DNA from: Bacillota bacterium
Lineage (GTDB): Bacteria > Bacillota > Clostridia > Oscillospirales > Oscillospiraceae
Assembly (NCBI GenBank): GCA_021770445.1
Contig: JAETQY010000003.1
Span: 1-64,000 of the forward strand
DNA: 64,000 nucleotides
Reading direction: 5' to 3'
The notes below the pieces were generated by a model that saw only the letters and a list, made by a program, of their open reading frames with translations, searched no databases and had not been told where the DNA came from. A program made the position numbers and the translations under genes. Below, one piece after another: positions 37,873-46,778 of the stretch (positions are counted from its first letter, which is position 1; each line of letters starts with the position of its first letter).

Positions 37873-38058
37873 ATGCTGTCACTTCAACTCAATTCAGGAG
37901 AATACCTCACCATCGGCGAGGACATTGTGGTTCAGGTATTCGGCGGCACGGCCGCCAAGGTGGCGGTGCAGGCCCCCAGAGATGTGACCATCCTGCGGGG
38001 CGAGGTCTGGGAGCGAAACGGCGGGGAACGCCCCGACTGTCTCCTGCCCACCGACTGA
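37873..38058 (+). CDS. csrA: CsrA carbon storage/flagellin translation regulator
   Basis: 61 residues, the usual length. MLSLQLNSGEYLTIGEDIVV, KVAVQAPRDVTILRGEVWER align along the whole CsrA dimer fold; Leu4 and the RNA-binding Arg (ILRGEV, equivalent to Arg44) are present. ATG chosen with AAAGGAG at 8 bases; an ATG eighteen codons earlier lacks a ribosome site. In Firmicutes CsrA blocks flagellin translation and is released by FliW; FliW is not in the window. Lies between the tldR-like gene and fliC. Confidence 0.88.
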   Translation: MLSLQLNSGEYLTIGEDIVVQVFGGTAAKVAVQAPRDVTILRGEVWERNGGERPDCLLPTD

Positions 38059-38080
38059 CTTCGGTTTCACCCGGCTGACG

Positions 38081-38221
38081 AGCCGGTTGGAATAAGTACG
38101 CGCGAACTGTTCAGGCCCAAAGGCCACGGAGCCTGAGCAGGCCGCAAAGCCAAATGTGCCGGAGCACGGAATCAGCGATGGCACGACGTTTCCTCAAACA
38201 TCATTTTAATTTTGGAAGGAG
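38081..38221 (+). promoter_or_regulatory. fliC leader with GGA-loop hairpins (CsrA sites)
   Basis: GTGC-CGGA-GCAC (38156-38167) puts GGA in a tetraloop. TCAGGC...GCCTGA (38111-38136) holds ACGGA in its loop. The ribosome site GGAAGGAG adds further GGA motifs. CsrA binds GGA in hairpin loops and the Shine-Dalgarno region, so this leader is suited to control by the CsrA encoded just upstream. A CCGGCT...AGCCGG hairpin lies at its start. Confidence 0.6.
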
Positions 38222-38230
38222 TCAAATAAA

Positions 38231-39916
38231 ATGAGGATTCAGCATAACATCATGGCGATGAGCGCCTACCGCAACTACACCAACAACACCTCCGCCCTGG
38301 CCAAGAACCTGGAGAAGCTGAGCTCCGGCTACCGGATCAACCGCGCCGGCGACGACGCCGCCGGTCTGGCGATTTCCGAGAAGATGCGCGCTCAGATCAC
38401 CGCTCTGGGCACCGCTCAGAAGAACGTGAAGGACGGCATCTCCCTGGTGAAGACCGCTGAGGGCGCCACCCAGGAAGTCCACGACATGCTCAACCGCATG
38501 GTGGACCTGGCCACCCAGTCCGCCAACGGCACCTATCAGGACAAGGTGGACCGCGAGGCCATCGAGCAGGAGTTCAACGCTCTGAAGACCGAGATCGACC
38601 GTATCGCCGACAGCTCCAACTTCAACGGCATCAAGCTGCTGGACGGCTCCCTGAGCAAGGCCGGCAAGCCCGCCGGCGTCACGGGTCTCACCCCCAGTCA
38701 GATCCATGACAACACCGGCGCCGCTGTTGCCGCCGAGGCTGGCGAATACACCCTCGACCTGACCGGCTGGACGGCCACGGCCGACGCCGCTCTCGCTTCG
38801 AGCGCCAATGTTCTTACCCTTTCTGTTGGCGGTGTGGACATTAAGTTTAATGCAGCAGCAGCCATTGCCAGCGGCAGTGCAATCACTGTCGGTGATCTGG
38901 AGCTGGCTGATACCTCCGTTACCCTCGGCGGCCTTAAGTTTACGGCCAGCATCGATGGCACCAGTCTCAAGCTGGTGGGCGACAACGCCGACCCCACCCA
39001 GGCTGAGGCCGATACCTTCAACGGAACAAACCTGGAAGTTAAGCACACGGCGGGCGCCAACGTGATCGCCGACAGCAAGCAGCTGGATCACGGCTTCCAC
39101 GCAGTCAAGAAGGTGGCGGCCAAGGTCGATTCCCAGAAGGCCAGCGCTAAGTTTACCCTGAAGGATGCCGACATCAAGAACGGCGCCACCCTCAAGATCG
39201 GCGATGACACCTTCACCTTTGTGGTGGACGCCTCGACCTCTGACACCGGCTCCGGCCTTACGATCAATCTGAAGGGCTTTAAGGAGGGCGACGCGGGCAT
39301 CGCCGCCGAGGCCGCCCGGCTGATCTCCCAGCGGAAGCAGACCGCTGACACCAAGTTTGACATCACCACCGACAACCAGGGCGGCATCATCCTCAAGGAA
39401 AATGGCACCTGGGCCGATGCCGACTATGAGAAATGGGACGTCCGGGGCGACCTGAGCAAGGACGGCGACGCCACTTGGAAGGATGTCGTGCAGATGGGCA
39501 CCGCCCCCACTCCCGGCAAGGTGCTCACCCTCCAGATCGGCGAGGACAGCGAGCCCTACAACAAGCTGGAGCTGGACATCGGCGATATGCACGTCAAGGC
39601 CCTGGGCCTGGATACCCACACTCTGAGCACCCAGGATGGCGCGCAGAAGGCCGTGGCCGCCATCAAGGACGCCATCAACCAGGTGTCCACCATCCGCTCC
39701 GGTCTGGGCGCCACCCAGAACCGTCTGGAGCACACCAGCAACAACCTGTCCGTGATGAAGGAGAACATCCAGGACGCCGAGGCCACCATCCGCGACACCG
39801 ACGTGGCCGAGGAGATGATGGCCTACACCAAGAACAACATTCTGGTGCAGTCCGCCCAGGCCATGCTGGCCCAGGCCAACCAGATTCCTCAGGGCGTTCT
39901 CCAGCTGCTGGGCTAA
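38231..39916 (+). CDS. fliC: flagellin
   Basis: 561 residues. N-terminal D0/D1 (MRIQHNIMAMSAYRNYTNN, LEKLSSGYRINRAGDDAAGL) and C-terminal D1/D0 (LGATQNRLEHTSNNLSVMKE ... ILVQSAQAMLAQANQIPQGV, ending LLG) are well conserved; residues ~150-460 form a variable, Thr/Ser/Ala/Asp-rich outer region with many potential O-glycosylation sites. The TLR5-contact stretch MLNRMVDLATQSANGT is present. AAGGAG nine bases upstream. No promoter seen in its own leader, so it may be read from the promoter before the tldR-like gene. Followed by a terminator and the modification operon. Confidence 0.97.
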   Translation: MRIQHNIMAMSAYRNYTNNTSALAKNLEKLSSGYRINRAGDDAAGLAISEKMRAQITALGTAQKNVKDGISLVKTAEGATQEVHDMLNRMVDLATQSANGTYQDKVDREAIEQEFNALKTEIDRIADSSNFNGIKLLDGSLSKAGKPAGVTGLTPSQIHDNTGAAVAAEAGEYTLDLTGWTATADAALASSANVLTLSVGGVDIKFNAAAAIASGSAITVGDLELADTSVTLGGLKFTASIDGTSLKLVGDNADPTQAEADTFNGTNLEVKHTAGANVIADSKQLDHGFHAVKKVAAKVDSQKASAKFTLKDADIKNGATLKIGDDTFTFVVDASTSDTGSGLTINLKGFKEGDAGIAAEAARLISQRKQTADTKFDITTDNQGGIILKENGTWADADYEKWDVRGDLSKDGDATWKDVVQMGTAPTPGKVLTLQIGEDSEPYNKLELDIGDMHVKALGLDTHTLSTQDGAQKAVAAIKDAINQVSTIRSGLGATQNRLEHTSNNLSVMKENIQDAEATIRDTDVAEEMMAYTKNNILVQSAQAMLAQANQIPQGVLQLLG

Positions 39917-39950
39917 TTCGGAGCATAACACAATATCAAACAGCCCAACA

Positions 39951-39984
39951 AAAAGGGGGCGGGCACAAGCCCGCCCCTTTTTTT
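39951..39984 (+). terminator. terminator of fliC
   Basis: GGGGCGGGC-ACAA-GCCCGCCCC with A-run before and seven T after. Confidence 0.92.
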
Positions 39985-39987
39985 GTC

Positions 39988-40123
39988 CCTCATCCGTCAT
40001 TTGCTTCGCAAATGCCACCTTCCCCTAAAGGGGAAGGCTTTTGGAGGTAACATTGGCCTCAGCGCAGGAACAAAGGCTTCCCCTTTAGGGGAAGCTGGCA
40101 CGGCGAAGCCGTGACTGATGAGG
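39988..40123. repeat. MITE-like palindromic element, copy 2
   Basis: 136 bp. Ends CCTCATCCGTCA and TGACTGATGAGG; two CCCCTAAAGGGG/CCCCTTTAGGGG palindromes inside. Same family as copy 1 at 20481 but with a longer left arm (ATTTGCTTCGCAAAT hairpin). Sits between fliC and the modification operon. Confidence 0.85.
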
Positions 40124-40170
40124 TCTCCCCGCAGGGAAACACAAAGCAGTTATGAGAAAGGACGCTCACT

Positions 40171-42174
40171 ATGGACGCTCTCCAAATCGCCCGCCGCATG
40201 GCCCAGCTGAACCGCCCCAAGGAGGCGGCTCAGGCCTATACCCTGGCCCTCCACCAGAATACCCTCGCCCCCCAGGAGGAGCTGGAGGCCGCCGCTTATC
40301 TCCTCCAGTCCGGGGAGAACTATCTGGCCGCCTACACCACTTTTTATAACCTCTATAACCGGAATCTCTTCCGGGACGACTGCCTGTCCATCATGACCGG
40401 CGCCTTTTACGTCCCCAACATCAAGCCCCAGAAGAACCGCTATGAGAAAAACTGCGCCGCCCTGCGCAAATACCCCTATCTCTTCCGCCGGGACTTCCCC
40501 GCCTTCGAGGACCTGCCCATCCGCTTCTACCCCTTCGACGACAAGGGCTATCTCCCCTTCTCCCCCGCCCGGGAGCGCTTCGACCCCTATGTGGACTTCA
40601 ACCACCCGGTGATCAGCCGGAATTTCTTTCATAATTTGGACAACCCCATCCTAGCCAAGGATGTTTACAGCCAGTATGAGCTGGAATATTTATACGACAA
40701 TGTCCGCCCCAGCGAGGACATTGGCCGCGAGAACCACATCTACCTCCATTATGACAGCTGGGAGACCTTCTGCGCCTATCTCCAGGTGCTGAATATTCGC
40801 CAGCTTCTGGACAAGAAGAAGATCGTGTTCCTGTTCGGCGAGGAGCTGTCCCGCTACCCCATCGACTTCAAGGAGGAGTACGGCATCGACTACAGCCAGT
40901 ACCCGGTGAAGCCCATCGGTGTGCAGGATATCCACCGCCTCATCTGGCACACCCAGCTCTCCTCCGACAACGGCGGCGACTTCTTCAACGAGGTCTTCGA
41001 CAACCACCCCAATCTGCTCTTTATGCCCTCCGTCATGATGGACGACAGTACGGAGAAGAGCATCCAGAAGGTCAAAGATATGTTTGACGAGGCGGATCAG
41101 CTCCGCTCCTCCGGCGGGGCCCCCACCTTTGATGTGCCGCTGGTTCAGAAGTGCTACTGGAGCGGGGCCCGGTCGGACAAGGACATTCTGGTCATGCTGT
41201 TTATGCTCCAGGACGGCTATATGGACGGTCTGGACCAGGCCGCCCGCATCTCTCCCGCCCTGTTTTTCCAGCCCCATTTCGGCAATATTAAATACGACAT
41301 GGCCCACGGTGAGCACGACCGCACCGTCCTGCTGTGCAAGGAGTACGACAAAATTCACGATTCTCCGGTGTTCAAGGCCTTCAAGTACATCAAGACCTTC
41401 ACCCCCCTGCGCCGCTTCACCACCAGCGAAGCGGCCACTTTCCGCTGGCAGATCGAAAAGCGCGACCTCATTGCGGTCACCGAGAAGAAGGGCGGGGTCG
41501 CCTCCGACCTCGCGCTGGACCGCTCCCTGAACCGCAGCTTTATGATCGACCCGGAGGACCGACTGTACAAGGACAGCGTTCTGGTCCGCTTTGAGGACGG
41601 CAAGACCAACCCGGAGGCCACCTTCCGGGCCCTGGCCGCCTTCCTGGACCTGCCCTACACCGACAGCATGACCTACTGCTCGTCACAGGGCGTCCACGAC
41701 GTGGAGACCGCCGAGGGCAACGTGGTGGGCTTCGACACCGCCACCGTCTACCGCACCTACGACGACTACGCCACCGACGACGAGCGGGCCTTTATCGAGT
41801 TCTGCCTGCGGGACGCCTACCAGTTTTATGGCTACGACTTCCACTACTACGACGGCGGCCCCGTGGACGAGGCGCAGATCGAAAAATGGGTGGAAGGCTT
41901 CACCAAGATCAACAAATTCATTGCCCTCTCCTGGAAGAACAATGTGCTCTCCCAAGCCACGGTGTCCCCGGATGGCAACGAGCGGGAGCTCAGCGAGGAC
42001 GAGCAGAAAGAATTCCTTGCTAAAATTAAGGAGAAACACGACAAGATACGTCTGAAGCTGGCCAAGCGGCTGATGGGCGATCTCTATTTCGTCAACAAAA
42101 ACGGCCAGCCCCTGCGGATGATGCCCCTGCTGAAGCTGGACCCGGCCCTGTTAAAGGAGCCCCTGTACCACTAG
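40171..42174 (+). CDS. large protein with TPR-like start and sulfotransferase-like motif
   Basis: 667 residues, no signal peptide. Residues ~5-60 look TPR-like (MAQLNRPKEAAQAYTLALHQ). A stretch near 470-500 (DSVLVRFEDGKTNPEATFRA, then LAAFLDLPYT) matches the PAPS-pocket 3' motif of sulfotransferases ('RYEDL..P...FLG'); a clear 5' PSB loop is not obvious. The neighbouring APS-kinase-like gene fits a PAPS-using transferase. The position directly after fliC suggests it decorates flagellin or a flagellar glycan. It could also be a glycosyl- or other group transferase; the family as a whole is not one I recognise. AAAGGA precedes the ATG. Confidence 0.6.
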   Translation: MDALQIARRMAQLNRPKEAAQAYTLALHQNTLAPQEELEAAAYLLQSGENYLAAYTTFYNLYNRNLFRDDCLSIMTGAFYVPNIKPQKNRYEKNCAALRKYPYLFRRDFPAFEDLPIRFYPFDDKGYLPFSPARERFDPYVDFNHPVISRNFFHNLDNPILAKDVYSQYELEYLYDNVRPSEDIGRENHIYLHYDSWETFCAYLQVLNIRQLLDKKKIVFLFGEELSRYPIDFKEEYGIDYSQYPVKPIGVQDIHRLIWHTQLSSDNGGDFFNEVFDNHPNLLFMPSVMMDDSTEKSIQKVKDMFDEADQLRSSGGAPTFDVPLVQKCYWSGARSDKDILVMLFMLQDGYMDGLDQAARISPALFFQPHFGNIKYDMAHGEHDRTVLLCKEYDKIHDSPVFKAFKYIKTFTPLRRFTTSEAATFRWQIEKRDLIAVTEKKGGVASDLALDRSLNRSFMIDPEDRLYKDSVLVRFEDGKTNPEATFRALAAFLDLPYTDSMTYCSSQGVHDVETAEGNVVGFDTATVYRTYDDYATDDERAFIEFCLRDAYQFYGYDFHYYDGGPVDEAQIEKWVEGFTKINKFIALSWKNNVLSQATVSPDGNERELSEDEQKEFLAKIKEKHDKIRLKLAKRLMGDLYFVNKNGQPLRMMPLLKLDPALLKEPLYH

Positions 42175-42182
42175 GAGGATTT

Positions 42183-42722
42183 ATGGAAAAAGGAACAGTA
42201 TATTTCTTTACCGGCCTGGCCGGCGCGGGCAAGACCACCATTGGCGGTCTGTTTTACCGCCGGCTCAAGGCCCGCAAGCCCAACGTGTTCTGTATGGACG
42301 GCGACGCCATGGAAGGCGTGTTTGAGCGCACGGGCTACTCCACCGCCGCCCGCCTCAAGGACGCCAAGCCGGAGTTCCGTCTGTGCTGGGCCCTGGCGGA
42401 GCAGGGCATCGACGTGGTGATGTGCTCCATCTCCATGTACGACGAGATCCGGGACTGGAACCGGGCCAATATCGACAACTACAGGGAAATTTACATCAAG
42501 GTCACCCGGGACACCCTCTACCGCCGAGACCAGAAGCAGCTCTACTCCTCCGGGGCCAAGGAGGTCGTCGGGGTAGACCTGCCCTGGGACGAGCCCAAGT
42601 GTCCGGACGTTGTGGTCCAGAACGACGGCCAGGAGACCCCGGAGACCATCGTGGCCCGGCTGGAGGCCCTGTTCGGGCTGAGCGATCTGGAAAAAGCAGG
42701 AGAAGTAAAAGATGGAAAATAA
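42183..42722 (+). CDS. adenylylsulfate-kinase-like kinase
   Basis: 179 residues. P-loop FTGLAGAGKTT, CMDGDAMEGVF (DGD motif), IYIKVTRDTLYRRDQKQLYS and GVDLPWDEPKCPDVVVQNDG follow APS kinase (CysC). The usual DGDNVR Arg is missing, so substrate may differ; surface-polysaccharide loci often carry such variants. If it is an APS kinase it makes PAPS for the sulfotransferase-like protein upstream. AGGAGG-type site, 8-base gap, overlaps the next gene by 11 bases. Confidence 0.75.
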   Translation: MEKGTVYFFTGLAGAGKTTIGGLFYRRLKARKPNVFCMDGDAMEGVFERTGYSTAARLKDAKPEFRLCWALAEQGIDVVMCSISMYDEIRDWNRANIDNYREIYIKVTRDTLYRRDQKQLYSSGAKEVVGVDLPWDEPKCPDVVVQNDGQETPETIVARLEALFGLSDLEKAGEVKDGK

Positions 42723-43434
42723 TTGGAAGGGCCTGTGGGCCAATCGCTCCGCCGACGAGGCCGTCCTGCGCGGCGGAGATGCCAAGCAAATCTTTCTTGA
42801 GCTGAAGCGTAGCAACGGCTTCGACGTGGTAGAGGGCGGGATCCCCTATGAATCTCTGCTGGGACAATATCAGGAGATGAAGGAACGCCTCTCCCGTCCC
42901 CTTCCGGAGGGGACGGCCCTCCAGAGCGTGTATGAGGTGGGCTGCGGCAGCGGAGCGAATCTCTTTTTGTTTGAGAACGACGGCCTGCGCACCGGCGGGA
43001 TCGACTACTCTCCGAAGCTGGCATCGTGTGCAAAACAAGTTTTGCACACAGTGGATATCCACTGTGATGAGGCCTCCCAACTGCCGGAGTCCCCGAAGTA
43101 TGACGCAGTAATATCCGTCAGCGTTTTTGGCTACTTTTCCGGCGAAAAATATGCGGAAACTGTTCTGGAGAAAATGTGCCGCAAGGCAAATTATTCCATC
43201 GGGATTTTGGAGCTAGCTGATGCGGAGAAGGAAGAGGCATACACCGCCCATCGGAAGAAGCTCATTCCCAATTATGAGCAGCGCTATCAGGGCCTGCCGA
43301 GGCAATTCTACAGCAAGGCGTTTTTCCAGTCCTTCGCCCGCAGGCACGGCATGGATGTTGAAATCATCCCCATGGACATGGAGGGCTACTGGAACAGTCA
43401 GTTTTACTTCGACTGTTATCTGTACAAGCGTTGA
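42712..43434 (+). CDS. class I SAM-dependent methyltransferase
   Basis: 240 residues. SAM motif I YEVGCGSGANLFLFE, acidic loop GGIDYSPKLASCA, and ISVSVFGYFSG at motif IV place it in the small-molecule methyltransferases. Its start lies inside the kinase gene, so co-translated. Likely methylates the phosphonate, sugar or peptide decoration made by the operon; flagellin modifications with methyl groups are known in clostridia. Substrate not determined. Confidence 0.8.
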   Translation: MENNWKGLWANRSADEAVLRGGDAKQIFLELKRSNGFDVVEGGIPYESLLGQYQEMKERLSRPLPEGTALQSVYEVGCGSGANLFLFENDGLRTGGIDYSPKLASCAKQVLHTVDIHCDEASQLPESPKYDAVISVSVFGYFSGEKYAETVLEKMCRKANYSIGILELADAEKEEAYTAHRKKLIPNYEQRYQGLPRQFYSKAFFQSFARRHGMDVEIIPMDMEGYWNSQFYFDCYLYKR

Positions 43435-43467
43435 GGCCGCCGGGAGGCGGAGAAAGGGGAGCGCGCT

Positions 43468-44325
43468 ATGGCACTGACCAGGCCCCAATTTGACATACTA
43501 GCGGAGGTGATCTCGCCCTCCGGGGAAGAGGTCCGCTTCGCCCCGGAAGCGGTTCAGGAACTGGAACAGCTGGGCCTGCTCCGGGCGGGACAGGCCACTC
43601 CGGAGGGTCTCCTGGCGATGGAGCCCTACCGGGCGCGGCGGGCGGTATTTCTGGCGGCCGGCTTTGGCAGCCGGCTGGCGCCCATCACCTTCAACACGCC
43701 CAAGCCCCTGGTCCGCGTCCACGGGAAGCGGATCATAGACAGCCTCCTGGACGCCTGCCTTGCCGCCGGGCTGGAGGAGCTCTATCTGGTCCGGGGCTAC
43801 CTGGCCGAGCAGTTCGACCAGCTCCTCTACCGGTATCCCACCCTCCGGTTCCTGGAAAACCCGGTGTTCAACGAGACGAACAACATCTCCTCCGCTGTCT
43901 GCGCCGGCAGCCTGCTCTCCAACGCCTATGTCCTGGAGGCGGACTTGGTGCTGCAAAACCCGTCCCTGATCCGCCCCTACCAGTACAGCTCTAACTTTCT
44001 GGCCTTTCCCACCGCCCGCACCGACGACTGGTGCTTCGAGGTGCAGGACGGCATCATCACCGAGGAAAAGATCGGCGGGGAAAACTGCTGGCAGATGGTG
44101 GGCATCTCCTACTGGAGCGGGCCGGATGGTCAGCTGCTGGAGCGGGACCTGAAGGAGGTGTACCGGCAGCCCGGCGGCCGAGAGCGGTACTGGGAGCAGG
44201 TCCCCCTGGTGTTCCGCAAGGAGAACTACCGGGTATCCGTCCGCCCCTGCCGGCCTGAGGATGTCACAGAGATCGACACTCTGCGGGAATTGAAGGCCTT
44301 TGACAAGAGCTATGATATCGGCTAA
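43468..44325 (+). CDS. LicC/PntC-like cytidylyltransferase (CMP-2-aminoethylphosphonate)
   Basis: 285 residues. A ~50-residue winged-helix-like N-terminus precedes a nucleotidyltransferase domain: FLAAGFGSRLAPITFNTPKP (NTP-binding signature), NETNNISS and EADLVL. This is the LicC (phosphocholine cytidylyltransferase) family; in operons with PepM it corresponds to PntC, which makes CMP-2-aminoethylphosphonate from CTP. The next three genes make 2-aminoethylphosphonate, so PntC activity is the best reading. AGGGGAG site before the ATG. Confidence 0.78.
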   Translation: MALTRPQFDILAEVISPSGEEVRFAPEAVQELEQLGLLRAGQATPEGLLAMEPYRARRAVFLAAGFGSRLAPITFNTPKPLVRVHGKRIIDSLLDACLAAGLEELYLVRGYLAEQFDQLLYRYPTLRFLENPVFNETNNISSAVCAGSLLSNAYVLEADLVLQNPSLIRPYQYSSNFLAFPTARTDDWCFEVQDGIITEEKIGGENCWQMVGISYWSGPDGQLLERDLKEVYRQPGGRERYWEQVPLVFRKENYRVSVRPCRPEDVTEIDTLRELKAFDKSYDIG

Positions 44326-44341
44326 AACAGGAGGGAATCCC

Positions 44342-45472
44342 ATGGAGATTAAGCGAAATATTCTGCTCAACCCCGGTCCCGCCACCACCACAGATACGGT
44401 GAAGCTGGCCCAGGCCGTACCGGATATCTGTCCCCGGGAAAAGGAATTTGCCTCCCTGATGGCGGGCCTCCGCCGGGATCTGGTGCGCGTGGTCCACGGG
44501 GACCCGGAGGTACACACCGCCGTCCTGTTCTGCGGCTCCGGCACGCTGAACATGGACGTCTGCCTCAACTCCCTTCTCCCGGAGGGAAAACAGGCTCTCA
44601 TTGTCCGCAACGGCGCTTACAGCGCCCGGGCCGCGGAGATCTGCCGGGCCTACCGTCTGCCCCACATTGATTTGGAGCTGCCCTACGACCGCCCCGCGGA
44701 CCTGGCCGCTGTGGAGGCGGCGCTGAAGGCCCATCCCGACGTCTCACTGGTCTACGCCACCCACAACGAGACCGGGACTGGCGTACTGAACCCCATCCGC
44801 GAGCTGGGCGCCCTGGCCCATCGGTATGGCGCGATATTCGTGGCGGATACCACCAGCACCTACGCCATGCGGCCCATCCACCTGGCCGACGACAATCTGG
44901 ACTTCTGCATGGCCTCCGCCCAGAAGGGCCTGATGGCCATGACCGGCCTGTCCTTTGTCATTGGCAGCCGGGCGCTGATCGAGGTGTCCAGAGACTATCC
45001 CCGCCGCTCCTACTACTGCAATCTCTGGCGGCAGTACGACTGCTTTGAGCGCACCGGCGAAATGGAATTCACCCCCCCGGTGCAGACCACCTACGCCGCC
45101 ATTCAGGCCATGAAGGAGTACTGGGCCGAGGGCGAGCAGGCCAAGTGGGCCCGCCACACCCGGGTGATGGACGCCATCCACTGCGGGTTGGAGGACCTGG
45201 GCTTCCGGGAGCTGATCCGGCGGGAGCACCAGGCCGGGCTGGTGGCCGCCGTCCGCTTCCCGGATGACCCCAACTGGGACTTTGGGGCCATCCACGACTA
45301 CTGCTATCAGCGGGGCTTTACCATCTATCCCGGCAAGGTAGGCTCCGCCGGGACCTTCCGGCTCTGCGCCCTGGGGGCCATCGACGAGGAGGACATCCAC
45401 GCGTTTTTCACCGTATTCCGCCAGGCCCTGGACGCCTGCGGTGTTGCGGTCCCTGTGAGGTGCGCGCCATGA
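44342..45472 (+). CDS. phnW: 2-aminoethylphosphonate-pyruvate transaminase
   Basis: 376 residues. Class V aminotransferase: LLNPGPATTTDTVKLAQAV, LFCGSGTLNMD, THNETGTG, VADTTSTY, and the PLP lysine in ASAQKGLMA. Running in the biosynthetic direction it turns phosphonoacetaldehyde into 2-aminoethylphosphonate. Start set at MEIKRN with AGGAGG seven bases upstream; a longer frame overlaps the previous gene. ATGA overlap with the PepM gene. Confidence 0.88.
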   Translation: MEIKRNILLNPGPATTTDTVKLAQAVPDICPREKEFASLMAGLRRDLVRVVHGDPEVHTAVLFCGSGTLNMDVCLNSLLPEGKQALIVRNGAYSARAAEICRAYRLPHIDLELPYDRPADLAAVEAALKAHPDVSLVYATHNETGTGVLNPIRELGALAHRYGAIFVADTTSTYAMRPIHLADDNLDFCMASAQKGLMAMTGLSFVIGSRALIEVSRDYPRRSYYCNLWRQYDCFERTGEMEFTPPVQTTYAAIQAMKEYWAEGEQAKWARHTRVMDAIHCGLEDLGFRELIRREHQAGLVAAVRFPDDPNWDFGAIHDYCYQRGFTIYPGKVGSAGTFRLCALGAIDEEDIHAFFTVFRQALDACGVAVPVRCAP

Positions 45473-46764
45473 AAACGGTCTATACCTGCTTCTGTACCGA
45501 GGTCATCCACGAAGGACACCTGAACATTCTCCGCGAGGCGAAAAAATACGGCAAGGTGATCGTGGGCGCCCTGTCGGACAAGGCCCTGATCCGATGCAGC
45601 CGCTTTCCCGCCATCTCTCAGGAGGAACGCCTGCGCCTCTACCGCTCCCTGGACGGGGTGGACAGCGTGGTCATCCAGGATGATATGCTCTATGACGACG
45701 TGCTCTCCTTTATCCGTCCCGACTATGTGATCCACGGGGACAACTGGCAGACCGGCCCGGAGGCGGAGATCCGGGCGCGGCTGCTGCGCAGTCTGGAGGC
45801 GCTGGGCGGCCAGCTCATCGAGGTGCCCTACACCAGAAACGAGCGGGTCAGCCGGGCGGACCGCCTGCTGCGGGAAAAGCTGGCCATGCCGGAGTACCGC
45901 CGTAAGCGGCTGCGCCAGCTGCTTACCCTGTGCCCGGTGGTCAAGGCCATCGAGGCCCACAGCGGCCTCACCGGCCTTATCGCGGAAAAAACTGTGATTG
46001 CCCAGGACGGCCGCCTGGACCAGTTTGACGCCATGTGGGTCAGCTCTCTGTGCGATTCCACCGCCAAGGGCAAGCCGGATATCGAGCTGGTGGACCTCTC
46101 CTCCCGCCTGCGCACCATAGATGACATCATGGAGGTCACCACCAAGCCCATCATTCTGGACGGCGACACCGGCGGCCTGGCGGAGCATTTCATGTATAAC
46201 GTCCGCACTTTGGAGCGCATGGGGGTCTCCGCCGTCATTATTGAGGACAAAACGGGGCTGAAGAAAAACAGCCTGTTTGGGACCGAGGCGGCCCAGACTC
46301 AGGACAGCATCGAGGGCTTCTGCGCCAAGATATCGGCGGGCAAGCGGGCCTGCCTCACCGATGACTTCATGATTATCGCCCGGATCGAGAGCCTGATCCT
46401 GGAGCAGGGCATGGACGACGCCCTTACCCGGGCGCGGGCCTATGTACAGGCGGGGGCGGACGGGATCATGATCCACAGCCGGAAAAAGGACCCCGGCGAA
46501 ATTCTGGAGTTCTGCGACCACTTCCGCCGGACGGACCCGGCCACGCCCATTGTCGTCGTTCCCACCTCCTTTAACGCCATTACAGAGGAAGAGCTGGCCG
46601 CCCACGGGGTAAACATCGTGATCTACGCCAACCAGCTCACCCGCAGCGCCTTCCCCGCCATGCAGCGCACCGCGGAGGACATCCTGCGTTTTCACCGGGC
46701 CAAGGAGGTGGACGACCGCCTGCTGCCCATCCGGGAGATCATCACCCTGATCGACGAGCTGTAA
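45469..46764 (+). CDS. pepM: phosphoenolpyruvate mutase with N-terminal cytidylyltransferase-like domain
   Basis: 431 residues. Residues ~1-135 are a nucleotidyltransferase fold with HxGH (CTEVIHEGHLNILREA) and ISQEERLRLYRS. Residues ~160-430 are PEP mutase: DSTAKGKPD, LDGDTGG and the diagnostic EDKTGLKKNSLFG. PepM converts PEP to phosphonopyruvate, forming the C-P bond, the entry to nearly all natural phosphonates. Such fusions are known in surface-polysaccharide loci. Translationally coupled to the transaminase gene. Confidence 0.93.
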   Translation: MKTVYTCFCTEVIHEGHLNILREAKKYGKVIVGALSDKALIRCSRFPAISQEERLRLYRSLDGVDSVVIQDDMLYDDVLSFIRPDYVIHGDNWQTGPEAEIRARLLRSLEALGGQLIEVPYTRNERVSRADRLLREKLAMPEYRRKRLRQLLTLCPVVKAIEAHSGLTGLIAEKTVIAQDGRLDQFDAMWVSSLCDSTAKGKPDIELVDLSSRLRTIDDIMEVTTKPIILDGDTGGLAEHFMYNVRTLERMGVSAVIIEDKTGLKKNSLFGTEAAQTQDSIEGFCAKISAGKRACLTDDFMIIARIESLILEQGMDDALTRARAYVQAGADGIMIHSRKKDPGEILEFCDHFRRTDPATPIVVVPTSFNAITEEELAAHGVNIVIYANQLTRSAFPAMQRTAEDILRFHRAKEVDDRLLPIREIITLIDEL

Positions 46765-46778
46765 GGGGGAGGAACATC

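Noticed and set aside
38090-38100. Third AAGTACGC copy upstream of fliC as a guide target or inversion site
   Set aside because: Only eight bases match the 18-bp arms; too short to support either idea.
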